From Paragonimus westermani (lineage: Eukaryota > Platyhelminthes > Trematoda > Plagiorchiida > Troglotrematidae), in the NCBI GenBank assembly GCA_008508345.1, contig QNGE01001014.1, positions 25,032 to 89,031 on the forward strand: a stretch of 64,000 nt of DNA. Reading direction: 5' to 3'. The notes under the pieces are model-generated. The model searched no databases, was not told where the DNA came from, and was given only the letters and a program-made list of their open reading frames with translations. Of the stretch, positions 24,768 through 40,300 are shown piece after piece (position 1 is the first letter of the stretch; the number at the start of each line of letters is the position of its first letter). Position numbers and translations under genes: made by a program.

Positions 24768-27700
24768 TATTTACAATTGAGTTATTCGTAGTTTAAAAAA
24801 TCTGCCAACATACTTATCAGTACTAACGAATTTCATATAGTCTTTCTAACGAGTGTGTATATCACCGATAAGATTGGGGGGAAATTGAGGTGCTTCCAGT
24901 AAGTGATTACGCGAAAGTGACCTATGGTTAAAGGTGAATCATCAATGAATCAAACCACCATTCCAAAATTATTATTACATGAACGTCTTGGCTATGACCA
25001 GGATATTACCATCATACTTCAACTTTTCGTTTTCGCTGTAAGGTGTGCTTTCAACACCTGCAAAGACCAATCGTTTTTAAACTGAACAGCTTACCTGACA
25101 CATGGTAGAACGACCAAAACAATTATGGATTAATAGTGGAATGATATGTCCTGTTAGATCAAGCAAAAAGATGTGCCGTGTAGATAAAAAGGTGTCTTCC
25201 GGGTTGTCTGCCGAGTATCAAAAATCAATCGTAAATGGTGAGATTCAAAATGTTACCCGTTGTCGAGTTGACTAGTGTGCGACTGTGCAAACCTCTACGC
25301 TACGCTTAGAAGAATTTCGTGCAAACGTTGTATCTCTCTAGGCCTGCAGCCAACCAAGTCCAAAATTTGTAACAATGCTTGCATAATTGATAACCAACAG
25401 GCCGTCCATAGCCTGCACTGACCTTTTCTCTGACTCATCTTAGTTGCTGTTCTTACGTTTATTGTATTTTGGTTAGCCTTGTGAACAAGCATAGAAATGA
25501 CGTCTTGTTCGCCTCTTTTTCGTTCTTATGACTTCCTACGTTTGTGTCATAGTTTAAGTAATTATAGTCGGAGCCTCGTGGCTGGAAGACTTTTTGAAAC
25601 AAAGAGGCTCAATTCTCTCAAGTGTTTCACCCAACTCGGTTGAATTTAACTGAGCGCGGAAGCCAGTACTTCAAGCGTTCAGTGATGCCTTGGTGCTGTA
25701 GTTTGATGAGTCTCAAAACACCTGAGCAGAGGCTGTCGCACACGTTTCTTAAGGTTTAGAAATGTCGGTATATTAAATCTGCAGTCGTGAGTACCTTAAC
25801 TGAAGAATCACTGAGCATGTTACAGAACTGTATGACGGGTATTTATTCATGGAAGTTTAATTATCTAACGGCCTTCACCAGAGGTTTCTCCGCGTCTTGG
25901 GGGCCAAAAAGCAGAGAGCACAGTTAATTTTTTAAAACTACTAGTTGTTGTTTGCCAACCCACGTGACATACCCTGCATTTGTACTACAGTATTTGTTAA
26001 GATCAAAGGTCGTTTCTCTAAATTCTGTGGCCTGTTAATTTCCACATTCTATCATAACGCAGTATCCAGATGTCCCTTAGTCTCGAAATGGTTAGTTCAT
26101 GTCTCTGTTACGAAAACTCTTGGATTCCGTGTACACTTACGCAAACGTGCATAGTTAGTCACCCGCAATGCGTAAGTAACTCTCACTAACATTCCCCTGT
26201 AAGTCTTGTATTGATCATATGCGACTTGTTGACAAAACTACGTAAAATAGAATAGTTCTTACTAAACAGTAGGCGATAAAAAACGTCTGAGCATAAAACA
26301 GAAATAATCCATATATCGAAAAGTGGTCAAATAATTCACGGTTCGCAATAACACGTCATAGCATGATTGTCATATTGGTCACCACAGTGTTTTTACTTGC
26401 TAGCTAATTTGTTGCGTACTTTCATTGAACTGGCTCACAGTTTGTGAAAGTAGAAAGGTAACTGTGAGAATATCGTTGGCACTGCGGTGAGAGCTCCTGG
26501 TAATATCGTCGTACAATTTTTCGACCTGATTAGCAAACAAGCTGACATGCGCAAATCACTTCCTTGTTACAAGGTCATGTCATCAGAACTGAACACGTCA
26601 AAAAGGTGATTTATAACCACTGTGAACTACTAGTAGTAATTACGGAAAACGAACTTTTACGCAATCCTACAGATTTTCTATGGTGAACCCCTTCCAGTGG
26701 CCGTGCATTTACACGGAACCTGAACTACTGCGCACAGCGTACTCTAGAAATTCGTGTTGTTCCATTGTGGAAACCATCGGCACTTCGTTAAAAGGTAATT
26801 GTAAGAACATATGAATGGATCAAGTACGGCAGAAACAATTCTTTTGCTGATATTTTTGTGTCATTTTCACAGTAACCGGAAATAATTTTTACCCCCTTGA
26901 TTCCTTAATTCAACCAGCCGAGCTCCCTAGAGTAGCAGCCATAAATCTTCATACCTCCTAGAAATCGACTTTTGCCGAATTACTTAACGATAATTTTTGC
27001 ATACTATAACTAATTGCTCTGGTTCACGAACGTTCTATCATCAAAACGTTTGAAAGGCTAATTATTTTCTCTTTGAATCTGTTGAAACTCCCAAAAATCA
27101 TTGCGCATTCTAGCAGTCGCTAACTTAATGGAATATCTGACCACCAGTTTTGCAACATATCAAGCACTGCAGTCGGCAGTTTCCCTTTCAACAAGGTACT
27201 TTCCTTAGTTTGTCAAAAAAGTTGAACTCTTGCTCATTTTTAGCCCATTGTTATATGGTTTTTACGTGGCTTCTACGTAAGAAACCTCCAGTTATTTATA
27301 TTTAGCTATAATGCTTCTTTCTTATAAACAGCAGCTGCGCAAAAGCTTTCATCTATATAATCACTGCCCCTTCAATACTGATGTCCATACAGCTACCTAC
27401 GATAGAAGTTTTTTAAACCGGTCATTATATGATATTTCACTCACGTGCCAAACATTTTGTGGGACCTGATCGGTTATATGTTAGTAAAATGGGTGTTAGC
27501 CACCGTACGATCTAGTACATACCACCAACAAACGGCCGAAAGAAAACAGCGTAATAGCATGGTAGGACATTAGGTAAACAACACTCGTTAAAGAATCTAA
27601 TATTATAGATTCTCCAACTGAATAAGAAAATCGAACACAGAGCAAAAGCTACTGGACCAAGGTTGCACGCTCCACCAATATGGTTGTATTGTCTGTTTGA

Positions 27701-30529
27701 ATTGTATCGAATTTTTCATTGCCTAACTATCTTCAGATTCAATGGCGTATCAGAATTACACCACCTGACACTTTGTGTGAACCAAGAAAAGCGCAGAACA
27801 AATGAGTTCCTTCCGGCTCCAAGTGGTTGCGACACATTCAGGACCAATTAACAGAATGTCTTCTTTACAAAAAGATATGATAGCATAGCAAAAATAAGAC
27901 CACTATTATTCCATGTTGTCCTTATCCCTGCCGTTATCTGATAAGCGGAACCCGAAAGTTGTTCGAAACTTCCGTTAATCAGCACACGGTAACTGGTTGA
28001 CAAACTTTCTTACTAGTTCAGTTTTAATAGAACCGACATCTCAACTAGCATCGAGATCACAGTTTTGCCTCCATTGTTCCATCATCTTGGTACAAACGTT
28101 GGATAGTGAACATTCGTTCTTAACTTACCGTACCTTTGTAATGTCAGCTGCGTTCTCTTAGGTTGTTATGGCTAGTGCTGTGTGGTAACTAGCGGGGCTT
28201 CAGCATGTTACAATAAGTATCAGATTATCCTGGCCAGTTAAATGGTTTGTCAAAACAGTAGGCCGTTGCATAGCGCCTCCAGTTCAACAAACTACTGAAT
28301 CTTCATTCTCTGCACCACGGCATCGTTACAATCCATTTTGTTTGAGCCATCCTCTCAGAGTGAACATATTTGACCAGATCACGTGGAAACCTGGGAAGAG
28401 AAGGCAATGAAGGACGAGAGTGAACTGTGTTCTTTCTAAGCTAACAGTGATCCGACTGGTCAGTGCTAATGGCGCCAACGGGGAGATGGTTTGTAAGTCA
28501 CGGAGAACAGCAACCCTTGATGTTATAGGCAAAACATGACTAAGCTATCCAAAGTTAACAGGGCACAAAATTGACCAGGGGTCGCGAGTGGAACAGAGCT
28601 GAGATTCAGCTGCAAACGGCTGAGAATTATTCGCCGAAAAACATATAGGTCTTAAAAAATTTGAATGAGCCACCAAAAAAACAACTACTGTTTGCAGGGG
28701 AGATATAGACAGTTATAAAGAGAAGGTACATGTTGTCAGCCGTAAGCACAGTTTACTCACATCTTTAATATATCAATATTCGCAGTGATGCTTCTGTATC
28801 GAGACATTAACTAGCCATCCTTTCTGTTACCTACAGATTGATTCGTCGTTAGTTCATGGACTAAAGTCCATCCCCACGTATTGTTTCCGCTTTGAAGATA
28901 ACAAGTTTCCACGACGTCAAGATTCTAATGAAAATTAAGCAGGACTATTGGACTAGACGGCTGTGGTTAATTAAGAGCTTCATATTGAGGAGTAGCATGA
29001 AAGTGATCTTAAAACAAACCACGCTGAAACACAGTGTTTTCTTTCATTGTTCCTTCGTGGTCTGTCAGAGGTTACTGAATGAAAACAATACTGGAAAGTG
29101 AGATAATTTGAAAGAACCTAAAAAGAGCACGACTACAATATAAGGTGTCTACGGCGCCCTCAACCTTTTCATGCTATATGCACTGGGGTGTATGCATTAA
29201 CTAGAAAACATAACTGATCGGCTGTTAAATGATTGAACTGCCCGGTTAGATAGAAATTCACTAGTCAGTGCAATATCGAATCAATCTCACAAGTTTGATG
29301 AGAAGAAATAGGTGTTAAATTTCCACTGAACATTTTTACTTGTCACAATAAACATAATCTGTGTTCAGTTAACAGTGTGATCGATGACTTCATTGTGAGA
29401 AGCATGACGCTTCAAAGTCATAATAAAAAGCTTGGCGAACAAGTGAACTCTGCAGATATGAAATTGGTCCTTTGAATACTAATATCTCATAATAACGGGT
29501 TAGCTATTATTCACCCTACTGTACACACATGAAGTCGCAGGCTGAATAGTGGGACCCTGGGAAAATCTCCGTGCAAGAGGATTTATATTTAATATATTCC
29601 TGCTAGGTTTACTCAACAAGTTGGGAGAAAATGCCAGCTGAATTTTTGTGCGTTTTTTCGAATCACACACCCTGCAGAGAAATTAGCTACTAGATTAGTT
29701 AGTTAGTTTTGTTGGCCATACAGAGGGAGAATTTATTCGGACATTTCCGTCATCGTTAAAACAGCCAACTGTGTATGAGTAAACATGGAAGATTGGTTCA
29801 CTTGAAGAAAACACGCGTAACTGCACCACTGTGAACCGAATTTTTACACTAACCTTGAGGATAAAGTTTCAGTAATAAATATTCTTTTAGTCCACTTTTC
29901 AAAGTGTAATCAGACGGCGCTTAGCGATTTTGTAAAAAAAAGTTCGCTAGTGAAAATTGTGAGTTTGGGTACACGTGGAACAGTCAGTAAACAGATTAGT
30001 CGAGGTGTTTGGAAAGGCCAACATTCAAAAGGTCCCGGTCAGGTTCTGAACGTTCAAAATATGAATGACCTGGAGGACTGCCTAATGCTAGAAGGTCTGT
30101 GTAAAAGACTGACGCAGTAAAACGCTTATGGCAACAAGCTTCGGGCGAATGTGGATATCGACCAATTGTATTCCACTGTTGTTTTATTAAGATGGTACAG
30201 TATTTTACATTCAATGAATCAAACATTCGTCATATCGGAAAACGAATAGTCCTTCCGCTCCGTTTGTCCAACTTTTGTCTCGGTTAAATATAACTGCATC
30301 TTATAGGTGAATAGCTCGAGACTAGCAAATGTATGGACTGATTTCTTACCTCAGAATAATGGTCTGAAAGTTCTGTTGTTCACCAGGCTTCACATTTTTA
30401 TGGTAAAATATTCATCACCGTACGTGATGACAGCACAACTTGCAGGCAGAGTTGAAGCTAGCAACGTTCAGTAAACACTGGTCTCCATATCACACCAAAT
30501 TATGGTCTTTTTAGCCCGCTTTCTCTTTG
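24768..30529. other. anonymous DNA, no recognised gene
   Basis: Nearly 6 kb in which I see no coding domain, structured RNA or repeat matching others in the window. Frames are 60-76 codons, random in composition. Confidence 0.5.
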
Positions 30530-31396
30530 ACCTGTTGACCTGAAATTTGTTTGGTTGATTCTCGCTGCCTTTCTGTGTAAAATCTGATTGGTTGCTTTTT
30601 ATTGCTGTTCGACCTTCTAGTGAATCATCCACTTCCTACCTGTTATTAAGCTTTCGTTAAAATGGTAGCATTTGGGGGACTTTTAACAGAACATCCCTGT
30701 TCTCGTTTGTTTTACTCCTTGTTTGGGTTCGGTCATGTTCACACACACGACTCAAGTCTTTTCCTCGCTGACAGTCACAGATATCGTCTCTTTCAAAAAA
30801 TATATTTATCCGTTCAGGTGTTGAATATCATGCTCCCAGAAATCAGGTTGCCTGTCTGCTTTTTGCCTGAGTGGGATTCTCTGCACCACTGGCGGTGAGT
30901 GTTCGCCTTATTCGATCCGCGCGGTAGAACCTCCGTGAAAGTGTGTTGCGTGTCTTGACAACCAATACAGTGTTCATGTGGCCATGTCAAGACGTTTCGT
31001 CTGGTTTGGTAGAGGTAATGCTTGTTACAGTCTTTTCATTTGATTTTCTATAATCCTTTTTTATTCTGTCAGTTTTTATTTGGTTCTTTGGTTCTGATGT
31101 ATTTCTCCGAAACCAGAGAACGAACAGCGTTAAACGCAACAACTACGGAGAGATTTTTTTTGGTCGAACCGAGAAAAACTGAACAACACGACCACATGGA
31201 AAGGAAGGTAACGTGGTTGGTTTCACTAATGTCACAATCAACCCTACTCTGTATGCTCACCAAGAACGGCGATACTACGGAAACACTCAAACATCCATTA
31301 TTCGCTGTCGCAAAGAATGTCCAAACCGCCAGTTACGTCATTGATCAAGCTCACACTTTTAGAATCCTGTCACAGCATTCTGACCCAGAATTCTAG
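30530..31396. other. unclassified segment with CCAAT-like motifs and open frames
   Basis: Two inverted CCAAT motifs ('ttggttgattc' near 30550, 'tgattggttgc' near 30585) precede plus frames of 78 codons (30662-30898) and 124 codons (31022-31396). An ATG in good context, 'gtggccatgtcaag', lies near 30982, and GT-donor-like sites ('ggcggtgagtg' near 30892, 'gtagaggtaatg' near 31012) are present. I recognise none of the translated sequence. A promoter with a short first exon is possible, but this is weak inference. Confidence 0.2.
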
Positions 31397-34300
31397 TGGT
31401 TTCCTGCAGCCGTTGCAAGTAGCATAGTAAATTTGGAGCTGCTCAAGATTAGGTTGTTCATTATATTGTTTATTACTTGGACTTGAGAACCATTCTCTAA
31501 CCACCGATTCATTTTCTCTTCTTAAGTAGGTGAACAAAACAGATTGTTATTGCAACTTTGTTACCAGCAGACTGATATGAAATGCATCTTTCCAAACAGT
31601 TTTGGTAGACTGAAAATTCCCAAAAATCGCCATTCGAAGTACTTCCACTAACAGATCAACCGATGTACAAAGAAAGTTGGAAAAGTTATGCAAGCTTTCT
31701 TTTAGCAAACGGGTTGAAGGGGTAAATCTGATGAGTATTTTTCCGTTAGAATAATCACTAACGGCTATCTTTCAAACATGCATTGACTGCAACAAGGTAG
31801 AGACACTAGTACATCCACTTAAAAAGTTGTTCATTAAAATCCGGTGGCTTGATTTATCCCTGTTTGCGTTGCGGGTTTGGATCTCGTTCATTCTGGCACC
31901 AGTTTTCAACTCCATACAAAAGCAAAACTAGACATCGTTAGATGTCGAGAAACATTGGCACAACCTGAATGCTTCCAAAAATTTACCGGCGGTAGATTTT
32001 ACTGCTGAGCACTTTATTACTGTTCAGAAATAACTAAATGTGTGCAACATTTTGTCAGGTATAAATATAAGTCCTGTCTATTAACTTAAAAGTTAGTTGA
32101 TTCTAATTGTATTTTGCATACTTTTGCTTATCAGTAGTTTCTTCGTGCTCATTTTATCTGGAATGTGCACGCGCCTACAACCGTGATTTTCGGCTTCGTA
32201 CGGCCTGAAAATCGATAGATAACGCGTGCTGGGTAAGACTCCACGCAAGCAACGGATTGATGATCATGGAGTGAATGCTTAAAGTCAGACAGCTTGAATG
32301 ACGCGAGCAATTTGGTCCCTTTAGACATCAAGGGCTGGGGACGGAAGTGACGAAAATGGTTCAACAATATATTAAATAAAATAGTAACTAAACGAATGCG
32401 ATAAGCTTCATGAAACCGTGAACTACACAAAGTCAGTCAGCTGAATAATTGGTGCATCGTTTGCACATCACAAGTTATGGCCGACACAGTCTAAAACTGA
32501 GGTGACAGTCGGTCGAAAAGCAGAACCAGTAGATAAGGCGAACAGTGAATCGAAGACATTTTAACCGTTACACTGACGGCAAAATGTTGGGGTAAATTTG
32601 ACAAAAAAGAACAGTTTCATGGGCTAATGAGAAACAGCAAATGTCCATAGAGGCTGATGAAGCTCAGAGAACGGTCCAAAATAAGATGTCATTGATGCAA
32701 CAGAAACGTTACGGAGAAAAGGTATCAATTCATGAAGGAGTGGATGAAGACGCCGTATACGAGTGAAAAATGGATGAATTAACGTCAACTGCAGACCGAA
32801 AAATATATTATACGTCAGAAAACGGGTTATCTTTTTGGTTAGCTGAATAAAACACCACAATAATATGAGCTGAGGTGTAGAAAAATGGAAAGGAGAAACC
32901 ATGAAACTGCAACTGACGAAGAAAAGTTCGAGAATGGTTACAGTTTTGACAGAGTTCAACGACCTGCGACCAGACGAGACCATCACATTTCGGCAAATCA
33001 GTAACTTGCAAACAAGCAAACACAGAAGACTTCAACAATTCAGCATAGGCTGACTGTGCAGATTGTATGGGTTTTGTTTCTCTGTTGACTGAAGACTTTC
33101 CGTAGGTGACAACTTTCTCTTAGGTCTCTTATGCAGTACGATTTGCTGTATATCTAGCATTTTCTGCTGTTAATCCACCTTGCGGAGGAAATTGAACATT
33201 TCTTGAAGACTCTCTAGACAAACGAAGTTGAAATGTTTTTCATGTAATTAGACCCTGGAACTTCTAAATAATCTATTAGGAGGGGTGATCTATTCGCTGC
33301 TCTCTACAAAGATGACCGTCTCTCCTGCATAGTACAGCTGTCAACAGAAATACGCTTGGTGTGCGTATTGTATGCTATCGTGCAGGACTGCACCACATGC
33401 TTCAACCGTGTGTATTGTTTGTGAATCCGCAGAACACCCGTTTGCATTTATCATGCCAACGAAATTGTCGTCGATCTCGTACTTTCAAGTTGATTCATCC
33501 GTTAACACTTGCTTGACGCTGACACCATCGTCGCTTGAGACGGACTACGGATAGTTTTCCGCAGGTCTTCACATGAATTCGCTGCACGTCGCTGATCCGT
33601 ATTTCCAATTCTACGGCACATCACTCCGTGTGCGTCGGCCTCATTACAACTTATCATCATTTCAAAGGAGACAGTGGGTATACCAGGCAACCTCACACCC
33701 GCTAAATGGGACCACTAATTGACGTCGGTGACCAGATTAACTGATTGGTTAATTGAAAAACAATTTCCCCGAAGAGTTTGGTCTATCTTTATAAATGCAT
33801 GACCGGGTATAGAACTTGCTTTTTGACATGCCTTACCGTTTTGGGTTGATTCACTAAACTAATCCAACTGCGAACAAAACGGGTCTCACCGAAGGATGGT
33901 ACACAACTGAGAGCGTATATTGACTAGAATTCTGTGTGTTTAGTTTCACTCTCAGCCTTTGACCTATGTAGAGCTTTATCCGCAGACCTTTCCAGTAGTT
34001 TGGGTGGCAGCGTTTCATCGAACTCGAAACATCAGTCCAAACATTAGTGAATGTCTGTCTCAAAAACAAAACCTCTGCAATTTTACTCAGAAAGTTAGTT
34101 TCGATTCCGAATCTTAGGACCATTTTTCCTGTAATTTGGAATTGTTGAAGCATATATACCAAGCTTCTTAAGAAGAAAGCCAATGTTTATTAGACAGCTA
34201 AAAATGTTCGCATCACCAGAACACAGAATTTTGCATTTTCGGCAACACCTCTGTGTGGTATTTTGTAATCAGCGTAGTTAACTTATTTGCATACCAATAT

Positions 34301-37300
34301 TTTTTGTCAGTATGTTAGGTGGGCGAGTATTTTTTACATTAGCCTCTAAACCTAGCATGAATAACATGAGGTCCTTTCAAAGCTGAACGTTTTCCACTTA
34401 TACCAGTGCTGAAGTGGAAGCACTATCTTCCCCATGCTGTATATTTTCAGCTGACACTTCCAAGTCATGCATGGTGCTGTTACGGACGACATGGCATCTT
34501 AGCTAGGTCCGCTCATATTCAGCTGCATGATCACTAGTTTGCAGAATTGTGTGGACTTATTCGACTTTTCCTACCAGTGATTAATTTCATATTCTTTTTG
34601 GTTTGCTTCTGAAGACGTCTCTCATTATGGCCTGTTAAGCTCATGTAACAACCGCCCCGGTAAGACCCGTCCACTAGTATCATACCTCTGAATATGTGGA
34701 CATGTCACCATTCGAAAGACATTGGTTGGATGATACCCAGTAAATCGTTTCCCAAGCACTTGAAAGCAACACAAGTTTACACGAAAATATTTTATGAGTA
34801 ACGTTATGGAAATAAAAGCTACATAAGGCTAATTCTTCGGCAGTATCACTTGTACCGTTACTTGGTGAAAATATTTGACGTTTGCCGGAACTTGTTCGCT
34901 CACTTTGAAATAATTACGTTGTTGCAGCAGCGGTCCGATTGAAAGTGCGTCCAGTTCATGGTTGATGTATTGCTTCAAAAGTTCTATCGCAAACTAATGA
35001 ATTGTAAGATGCTGTCATATTTTCTCTCTGGAACACAACAACATTATTCACCCTGGTTTTAAAACAATAGTTTAGCGAATAAACGAGCCTATTTATGTTG
35101 CAATATTAGTCATCCTTTTGCAACTGCTTTCGAATCAGTCCACATGTTTGATAGGGAAACAACTTCAACAGCAGCAAACTTCACTTTCAAATTCGCTCTC
35201 TGTTGGTTGCAGATTTCGCATTCTGATAAACAGGTCAGGCAGCCATTTTTGAAAATCAGCAATAGACTTGCTTTCGACCAATTTAGAACCCATTAGTAAT
35301 GTATATTCGTGCCATGGCTGGTCGTAGGTGAAGTGAATACAGTATTGCAATGTTGGCTCTTGAAAATGTGGCTGAAGTCTAAATCCAAAGATTGGCATGA
35401 ATGTATACCACCGGTATGTCCTGACCAAAACAAAACTCAAGTACTGAGCATTTTTTTTAGACAGAACTGTTGTGAAATCTATGAGAATATGGAAGCAGCA
35501 GTTGTTTGTAGGTGACGCAAAACTTACATCAGCCAAATCCCAGGGCACTTTTCAGCGACTAATTAAACTCTATTCACCCGCAGAGATGAGAAATATCTTG
35601 GGACCAGAATTTTGCATTCCAACCACAAAATTTTGACGGACAGTAATTCCGAACTAGCCTTAACTGGAAAGGAATTCAGCTTGTACACTAAAAATACTTG
35701 TTCAAACACCTATGCAAAGTTGATATCACCGCGTTTGGTGAATAAACGTTCGTAAACCAACTAAATGTCTAAACGGGATTCACTGTCTAGGGGTATATAG
35801 GAATCCGCCGCCACCAAAACGGGGAAATTATGAGAACATTATGTACGCCGAATTAAGAGTTTGATCTAAATTCGTTTTGATGTAGGCTTTCCGAAACTTG
35901 AAAATAAAGATAGCAAATTCTTATCAAGAATGATCGACTTACCACGGACTCAAACGAAATGGACCACACCTAATCCGTTATCGTGTGTAACATTTTGCAC
36001 TACAGCAATTCTAAACAGAGAAGTTCAAGCAGTTCTCTTTTTATATCTCATTGCTTGCCTCTAAAGTTTGGGATTTTCCAGTTTTCTGACAGTCACGACT
36101 AGAAGAAAAAGTCGACTCGATCACTGATGGTGTTTTTGTTTCTCTGTGGTCGTTAACGGGACATCGTGAGCTTTGGAAAATTTACTCTTCAGATAACGTA
36201 TTAGATGTTGCACAGTTATCGAAATACCTGTTAGTTAGTCTCAATCGTTGTGACGAAAATTCAGTCAGCATCGGTGTTTTATTGGTGATAATGTGTTATG
36301 CGCTAAAACATTCGGGAACAGTCTCTGTAACATATGATCATTCTAGTCTATTTATTGCCCAAGTTCACTGGAACACGAGAGTTACAAAATCACGAGTAGA
36401 ATTTTCCTAAAGCAGAGTGGTGGTCTTGCTCGCAAGTTCACATAACAGATGAACTTTTCTAATTATTCAGAAATTCTTGAAACAAGAACTGTCTACCAAA
36501 AGCTCACCCGTTATCATAATGCAAAGTTTTATTGAAGGCTTAACCCGACTATTTTTCTCTGAGGCAAATTCCCTCACACAAAGACGTTAACCGCCATTTA
36601 AACCACAACAAAATACACATTCAAGCAGATCTTCCCTAGTGTGGTTCAAGTAAAACTTCTTATAACGTTTCACTACAAAGATCTCCAACATGATTTCCTT
36701 GTAACTGATTTCCGGTTATCCTTGTTAGCTTATTAATCAGTGCCCGAAAAGATTTCACATGAGTAGAGTTTCCTCTCACCAACTTTTTGCATAGCTTTTG
36801 GCATGTTACTATCCGCTGGTCTTTGTGGACAATACTAATTCGGGCGCATATCAGAGGATCATCTTTTTAAAGGTAAATTCGCAACATGCCACGTCGAAAG
36901 TATGTACAAGGCCGTTAGGTAGCTTCGTTACCACAATTGCACACAGTTAGCAAGTCTGTAAGAATTACTTGTTTCAAGAGGACATTTTCCAGACGAACTG
37001 TATCCCAGCGAAAGTGTTCTGAAAGTAATGGATAAGATGAATGAGTCAGTTTGAGTTTGGCAATCACTTGTTGACATAATTGACAGCAGCCACCGGTGTT
37101 GCCCAGCTGTCCCCAGCCCGCTGACAACGTTTGTTCCCAACGATAGGCTTTCCCACATTAGTATTGCATTAGTTGATCAAACATTACTGTTGCTTAGTAC
37201 GCCAACCCGGGCTTCACTTAAAGAAAAACCACCAGGTTAAGTGGGAGCAGAGGTCAGATGTAAATCACGTTGGTTAATTCTTCAGTAAATCACTGGTTAA

Positions 37301-40300
37301 ATAGACTGGAAGTGTGGCTGTTTTCGTTCATCTTATTCTTGACTGCGTTTAATTGACCTCTTGTCTGGTGTGCACCATGTGATATGCTTTTTTAAATGTC
37401 AGGGTTATTTTGCTGAGTACTACGGAGGTGTGAAAGCATATTACAAGATGGATACGTGTAGAATTACTTTGATGTGCACAAGATTTTGCTAAATGTTAAT
37501 CAGAGGGATAGAAACGACGTCAATGGCGACAGCCTGTCAAGCTTCAATGCGGCAAACAGTAAATACTTATGGATTTGCGTATGAATACCATTAATGCCAA
37601 CAAACTATTGGCGAATGTCAATCTAACTCCCAAGAAAAACCTTTGACATTACTTAACAAATGAAAAGTCCACCGTAACTAGCCGTTTTTTGAACAACCTG
37701 CTAGATTACAGGCATCTTTAATTAAGTTAGAAATGGCGATCTCCATGATGTCTATTATGCATCCACCCATTTGATCGCCGATTCTTTGAGAACGCTACGT
37801 GATTCAGTAACGCCGCATTGGTCTGGATGAACTTAGTCCACTCCAGCTTGCTGATGTTCACTAGCTGCGGACATGCAATGTCGATTTGATAACCACTCTC
37901 GGATCGATATTAAATATGGTGCTTTCTAATACTGTTTGGATTCGCCCCGTAAAGATATCTTGATAGCTGTTATGGCTACGTATAGTCCTCGTGAGAGCAA
38001 CCTAAAGGCAGTGGTATCGAGTTGGTCTGGATTCCAAACAAATATGTCAAACAGAAGAGGATAACTTCCAGCAAAGAATTCAGCGACGAACGAACGCTGG
38101 ACGTCGATGTCATATCACGAGATTAGCGATCTTAAACTTCGCCTGAGAGTATTAGCCGACAATAACATTCTTAGCCATTTCTTACCGCTTTAGTCACTAT
38201 TGACTATCCAACAGACGCGCCTGCAACAAGAAAGTGTTTCTGCACTGCTTTTGTCTTGCTTTATGAATCGACTGACTGAAACTCATATGGATGCATCACA
38301 ATTTATGTCCCTGAACTCGACAAGCTTGTTCGAACCAGCACACCAGTAGGAACTGTTAACTGGGTTTTACGGCAAAACAGGCAGTTGATTGTACACTGAG
38401 ATAATAGCTAATCTCATGATCGACAGCAAAATCACTGACTCTTTTTCGACGATTGATAATAAAAATGTTGTTTGATGATTACAAACAAGAGTAATAACCG
38501 CCAAAATTACAAAAAATTCAATAACCATTTAGCAGCCGAAATTATTAGGCATGAACCAAAGAACTGAAAGGGATAAATCACGATGGTACTACTTGTGTTA
38601 CTAACAAAGTCCTTCTTGAAAAACATTCAACTCTTGTACTGAGAAAGATGAAAAATAATGGGGTAAGGAAGAATTAAATTGGACGGGTTGGAAATAGATT
38701 TGGCGGTATTTGTGGATTTGTGGCCAAACGTGATATGGATAGGTGAGAAATAACCTCTCTTTCTCCCGGCCAAACCCGGGTGTCTTGACCCTGTTTTTTT
38801 TGGGTTGAAGTTTCAGTGGCATCTGCCAGTATCCGCCTTTTAAAAATCACACACTTGCTCAATCAGTAGTCGGTCTTTCGAATACAAAAACTAAATATTT
38901 TATGTCAAGTTTTTATTCGCATACAAGAGTGAGCAATGAAAAGGCAGTCAGCTTGAGGGCAGATTTAATACTAACAACACTCAAACAGTTGCAGGGTATG
39001 GATGAATATGACTGTCCCTCATTTAACCAATAGACCTCAAAGGCAGTCCTCCGTCACAAGTAAAATCGCAACCTATGATACAGCAGAGCGTTGGGACAGT
39101 GCGGACTACAGTGTTGCTCTCCGAAGAAGTGTAAGGATATTATTAAGGCCCCCTTTTTCAACGGCCTCCCTAGATTTTCAAAATTAACGCGAATATTATG
39201 CTTTACTGAATTATTCGTTTCTCTAAATGTACTTGTAAAAGTCAACAGCTGGGTGAATAAAAACTTGTGCAAATCTCCTTCTCGTCACGTCAGTTGTCTT
39301 TGCGACAAGGGTGTACAACGTATGGAATGAAGACAAGGTAACATTGACCCGTTCGCTCGGTTAGCTGTGGAACAGCTGATAAAACGGCTCAAGCCATATT
39401 TGTGTGATATGACATTACATTCGTAGACATAGTCAACTTACCACAGATACATAAAAAAATGAAGGTGGCGCAATTCAATCCTCATGCTAATTGTGATTTC
39501 ATAAAACACAGTGGAATTTGAGGGGGGTAGTAAACTGAGTCCAAATGTGCAACACTTAAGCCCCATGCGAGGTCCTACGTCCCAACTGACTGAGCGCTGG
39601 CCGGGTATGACAATGCTCGCTCCGTCACTGGTTAGTATCCGGTGCAAACTCAATTATGGAGCAACTGGGCATCTTCAAAAGAAATAATTCTGCTACTCAT
39701 CAACAACTATTACGCAGACAGCAGATCGTTCACAATCGTGCATTAGCAGAAACGTTTCTGATAAACGCCTTGAAAGTTTCAGTCAGTAAAACCATACAGA
39801 TGGACTGTATCGTTTATACACCACTGCTCCGTCCCGAAACAAATTTAGAAATTGGTGTGCGAACTAGGCTAAGAATAAATAGTCACACGCCTTTTGGGGT
39901 AACACAACTTCCTCTGTGTGAAAAATCAAAACTCCCCAAATATTTTCCATTGGTGCAATTCAGTATTTTGTCTAGCAAAATCTACTTTGCTTCTCGTTCT
40001 CTTAAAATACACCAAAATATATGCAGATAATATGAATACAATACGACTTCAGAAGTAAATTGTTTCACTTCGCGTCTTAGCGACCTCCTGTAAACTTTTC
40101 CAACAAAATTTCGAATATACAAACCCAACCACTACATTCCCAAATGCTACTGGTTTTTAACGTGTTTGACGTGTGGTGAAAGTCTGCAGACTTCTGAATG
40201 TCCATTTTTACAAATGGGTTAAAAATTATGCTCGTGGCGAATCCCACATCATTCGGGTTTTAGGTCGTCTTCCGGTCAGTAAATTTATTACCTCAGTCAG

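Noticed and set aside
31022..31396. 124-codon plus frame as a gene
   Set aside because: No recognisable domain; initial stretch is Phe-rich low complexity. Mentioned only as part of an unclassified segment.
32624..33019. 131-codon minus frame, the longest in the window
   Set aside because: No motif, hydrophobic and Phe/Leu-rich because the opposite strand is purine-rich, overlapping frames. Consistent with chance.
35165..35548. 127-codon minus frame
   Set aside because: No family resemblance, no splice signals I trust, and overlapped by a plus frame.
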